This document shows positions 63,617-64,000 of a DNA stretch of 64,000 bases, one piece after another. The notes under the pieces are model-generated. The model was not told the DNA's origin. It searched no databases and worked only from the letters and a program-made list of their open reading frames with translations. This DNA comes from Phocaeicola dorei (GTDB lineage: Bacteria > Bacteroidota > Bacteroidia > Bacteroidales > Bacteroidaceae), in assembly GCF_013009555.1 (NCBI RefSeq), contig NZ_CP046176.1:3875501-3939500 (forward strand), given 5' to 3'. The position numbers and the translations under genes were made by a program. Positions within the stretch are counted from its first letter, which is position 1. Each line of letters opens with the position of its first letter.

Positions 63617-64000
63617 ATGAAAAAACTTTTTTTACTACTCTTGCTGTTCCCTTTCCTATTGGGATGTTCACAAAAAGAGAAAGAATTCACCGTTCTTCAA
63701 TGGAACATTTGGCAAGAAGGAACTGTAATTCCCGGTGGTTACGACGCTATTGTGAATGAAATAGCCCGTCTTCGTCCGGACTTCGTCACATTGAGCGAAG
63801 TACGTAATTACGAAAACACCAATTTCACTGCCCGCCTAGTGCAATCATTAAAGGAAAAAGGAGAAACCTATTATTCCTTCTATACCTATGATACAGGTCT
63901 GTTAAGCCGATACCCCATCACTGATTCATTAACCGTTTTCCCCGAAAAGAATGACCACGGCAGTATCTATCGCCTTACAGCCGATATGAACGGACAGAAA
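63617..64000 (+). CDS. Endonuclease/exonuclease/phosphatase-family lipoprotein, N-terminal part
   Basis: The first 128 codons of a gene that runs past the right edge. The signal MKKLFLLLLLFPFLLGC has a lipobox (LLGC). The mature start FTVLQWNIWQEG with NEIARLRPDFVTLSEVR is the metal-binding N-x-W and Glu-containing motif of the EEP superfamily (DNase I, sphingomyelinase, inositol phosphatases). The substrate cannot be given. The 251 bp upstream of it hold no convincing gene. Confidence 0.85.
   Translation, partial: MKKLFLLLLLFPFLLGCSQKEKEFTVLQWNIWQEGTVIPGGYDAIVNEIARLRPDFVTLSEVRNYENTNFTARLVQSLKEKGETYYSFYTYDTGLLSRYPITDSLTVFPEKNDHGSIYRLTADMNGQK

Overview
The window looks like chromosomal DNA of a gut Bacteroidaceae (Bacteroides or Phocaeicola). 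The evidence is AT-rich spacers, TAnnTTTG-type -7 promoter boxes, hybrid two-component and propeller-AraC regulators, and Bacteroidales-restricted families (NVEALA peptides, BF3164-type propeller lipoproteins, a NigD-like protein, DUF4827, DUF4924). No tRNA, rRNA, CRISPR array, insertion sequence or SusC/SusD pair was seen.

Layout. 1-1.8 kb: the start of a sugar:cation symporter gene and a GH16 lipoprotein. 1.8-7.7 kb: a minus-strand housekeeping run (rpe, comEC-like, nrnA-like, DUF4827, glmM). 7.7-10.5 kb: an ECF sigma factor with a membrane-anchored beta-barrel partner, and a NigD-like lipoprotein. 10.6-15.4 kb: fmt, a ClC channel, tsaC and nagA. 15.4-24.3 kb: a four-gene RND efflux operon with two different permeases. 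38-48 kb: two dehydrogenase-like genes, a TerB/DnaJ protein, prfC, rfbD, DUF4924, lysE and purL. 48.3-58.6 kb: a full hybrid two-component sensor, a split chromate transporter, a kinase-less propeller-AraC regulator and a GH31 enzyme. 59-64 kb: a GHL10-type hydrolase, uvrA and the start of an endonuclease/exonuclease/phosphatase lipoprotein.

The most unusual part is 24.3-35.6 kb. Three small NVEALA-type precursor peptides are interleaved with a six-bladed-propeller lipoprotein and a thioredoxin-like/DUF1573 lipoprotein. They are followed on the same strand by a signal peptidase I, a transglutaminase-like lipoprotein and an O-antigen-ligase/TPR membrane protein. A ToxR-like regulator (two membrane segments plus a cytoplasmic OmpR-type winged helix) is divergent from the locus. 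Between the regulator and the first peptide gene are four CTTAA motifs spaced exactly 11 bp apart. A two-copy version of the motif lies upstream of a second propeller lipoprotein gene. Between signal peptidase and peptide genes are decayed remains of a second signal peptidase and second transglutaminase gene, so the module has been duplicated and lost. I infer a regulated, secreted-peptide system with its own processing enzymes; its function is unknown.

All calls come from reading sequence and motifs; no database search was run.
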